Source: Magnetospirillum sp. (lineage in GTDB: Bacteria > Pseudomonadota > Alphaproteobacteria > CACIAM-22H2). Taken from it: 64,000 nucleotides of DNA. Every line of letters begins with the position of its first letter. The stretch's first letter is position 1. Below, in pieces: positions 63,501-64,000 of the stretch. A model generated the notes under the pieces. It was given only the letters and a program-made list of their open reading frames with translations, ran no database searches and was not told where the DNA came from. The stretch lies in NCBI GenBank assembly GCA_027532905.1, contig JAPZUA010000006.1, positions 62,001 to 126,000 on the forward strand, given 5' to 3'. The position numbers were made by a program, and so were the translations under genes.

Positions 63501-64000
63501 CTAGTTGTAGACGAGGTCTCGCAGCGTGAGCGAGATCGCCGGCACATAGGTGATCAGCATCAGGCACACGAAGATCACCGAAATGAAGACCAGCAGATAC
63601 GGGATCATGCGATGGATGCCGACCTTGGCGACTTGGGCGGCCGCGAAAAGATTCACGCCGAAGGGCGGCGTGATCATGCCGAGCGCGAGGTTCACGACCA
63701 TGATCGTGCCGAAATGCACGGGGTCGATGCCGAATTGCTGGGCGGGGGCCGCAAGGATCGGGGCCAGCACGATGATCGAGGCCGAGGTTTCGACGAACAT
63801 GCCGACCACGAACAAGAAGAGGTTCACGCCGAGCAGATAGAGATTGCCGGTGTCGAACGCGTCGACGAGCCAGGCGGCGATCGCGTCGGGCACGCCCTGG
63901 CGATTGAGGAGCCAGCTGAACAGGCCCGCCACCGCGATGATGAACATGATCGAGGCCGACGACAGCACCGACTTCGCGAACACGCCGTAGAGTTGGGCGG
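63501..64000 (-). CDS. TRAP transporter large permease (DctM family), partial
   Basis: The C-terminal ~166 residues of a DctM/TRAP-T large membrane subunit; the rest lies beyond the window. At least four membrane helices are visible, with ETSASIIVLAPILAAPAQQFGIDPVHFG and NLALGMITPPFGVNLF, the hallmark region of DctM. TRAP systems import C4-dicarboxylates and other organic acids with a sodium gradient. The YbaK-type gene follows after six bases. Confidence 0.93.
   Translation of the reverse strand, partial: AQLYGVFAKSVLSSASIMFIIAVAGLFSWLLNRQGVPDAIAAWLVDAFDTGNLYLLGVNLFLFVVGMFVETSASIIVLAPILAAPAQQFGIDPVHFGTIMVVNLALGMITPPFGVNLFAAAQVAKVGIHRMIPYLLVFISVIFVCLMLITYVPAISLTLRDLVYN

Overview
The window is a GC-rich, gene-dense bacterial chromosome segment. 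It is most likely from an alphaproteobacterium, probably of the Rhodospirillales type. Pointers are a bacterial NDUFA12 homologue of mitochondrial complex I, an aroQ-accB-accC-aat cluster, ClpS next to ClpA, a phasin behind a PhaR-type operator, a B12-dependent ribonucleotide reductase, an RNase E interrupted in its S1 region, and rne next to a periplasmic amidase and PBP1A. No rRNA, tRNA, insertion sequence or CRISPR array was seen.

Layout: 1-11.3 kb holds a partial gamma-glutamylcyclotransferase-like gene, a D,D-carboxypeptidase with SPOR domain, a lipoprotein, the phasin, clpS-clpA, a cyclic-nucleotide-binding protein, a FemAB-like acyltransferase with ridA, and an unknown gene coupled to a racemase. 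11.3-15.7 kb is nrdJ with a long regulatory upstream region. 15.7-23.6 kb holds NDUFA12-mlaD-opgC-SGNH-DUF2155 facing aroQ-accB-accC-unknown-aat. 23.7-30.1 kb has two small-metabolite exporters and a complete lower tyrosine/homogentisate pathway (MarR regulator, hppD, hmgA, fumarylacetoacetase, maiA). 30.1-35.9 kb has three overlapping envelope genes (M48 protease with TPRs, DUF3047 lipoprotein, DsbA-like), a gamma-glutamyltransferase-like lipoprotein and an aminotransferase. 35.9-45.3 kb is rne / amidase / PBP1A, interrupted by a 2-kb patch with a lysozyme-like gene, its broken 3' part, a secreted unknown and a tiny basic protein. 45.3-57.8 kb is mixed housekeeping (DUF2927 protein, DEAD-box helicase, O-GlcNAc-transferase-like protein, isochorismatase-like and alpha/beta hydrolases, GST, amidotransferase, P460-like cytochrome, parE, thioesterase). 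58.0-60.1 kb is an AT-rich two-gene island: a HEPN protein overlapping a large P-loop ATPase. 60.1-64.0 kb returns to GC-rich genes: PhyH oxygenase, a Tat-exported nitroreductase-like protein with a MarR regulator, a YbaK-type editing protein and a partial TRAP permease.

The most notable content is the HEPN + ATPase cassette, a good candidate for a toxin/antiphage module. Others are two copies of one PhaR-type palindrome 13 kb apart, an NrdR-like plus DnaA-box arrangement before nrdJ, a possible attenuator between rne and the amidase, and two MarR operators placed over recognisable promoters. Start codons were chosen by ribosome-binding sites, signal peptides and four-base overlaps. All functions are read from motifs by eye, without database searches.
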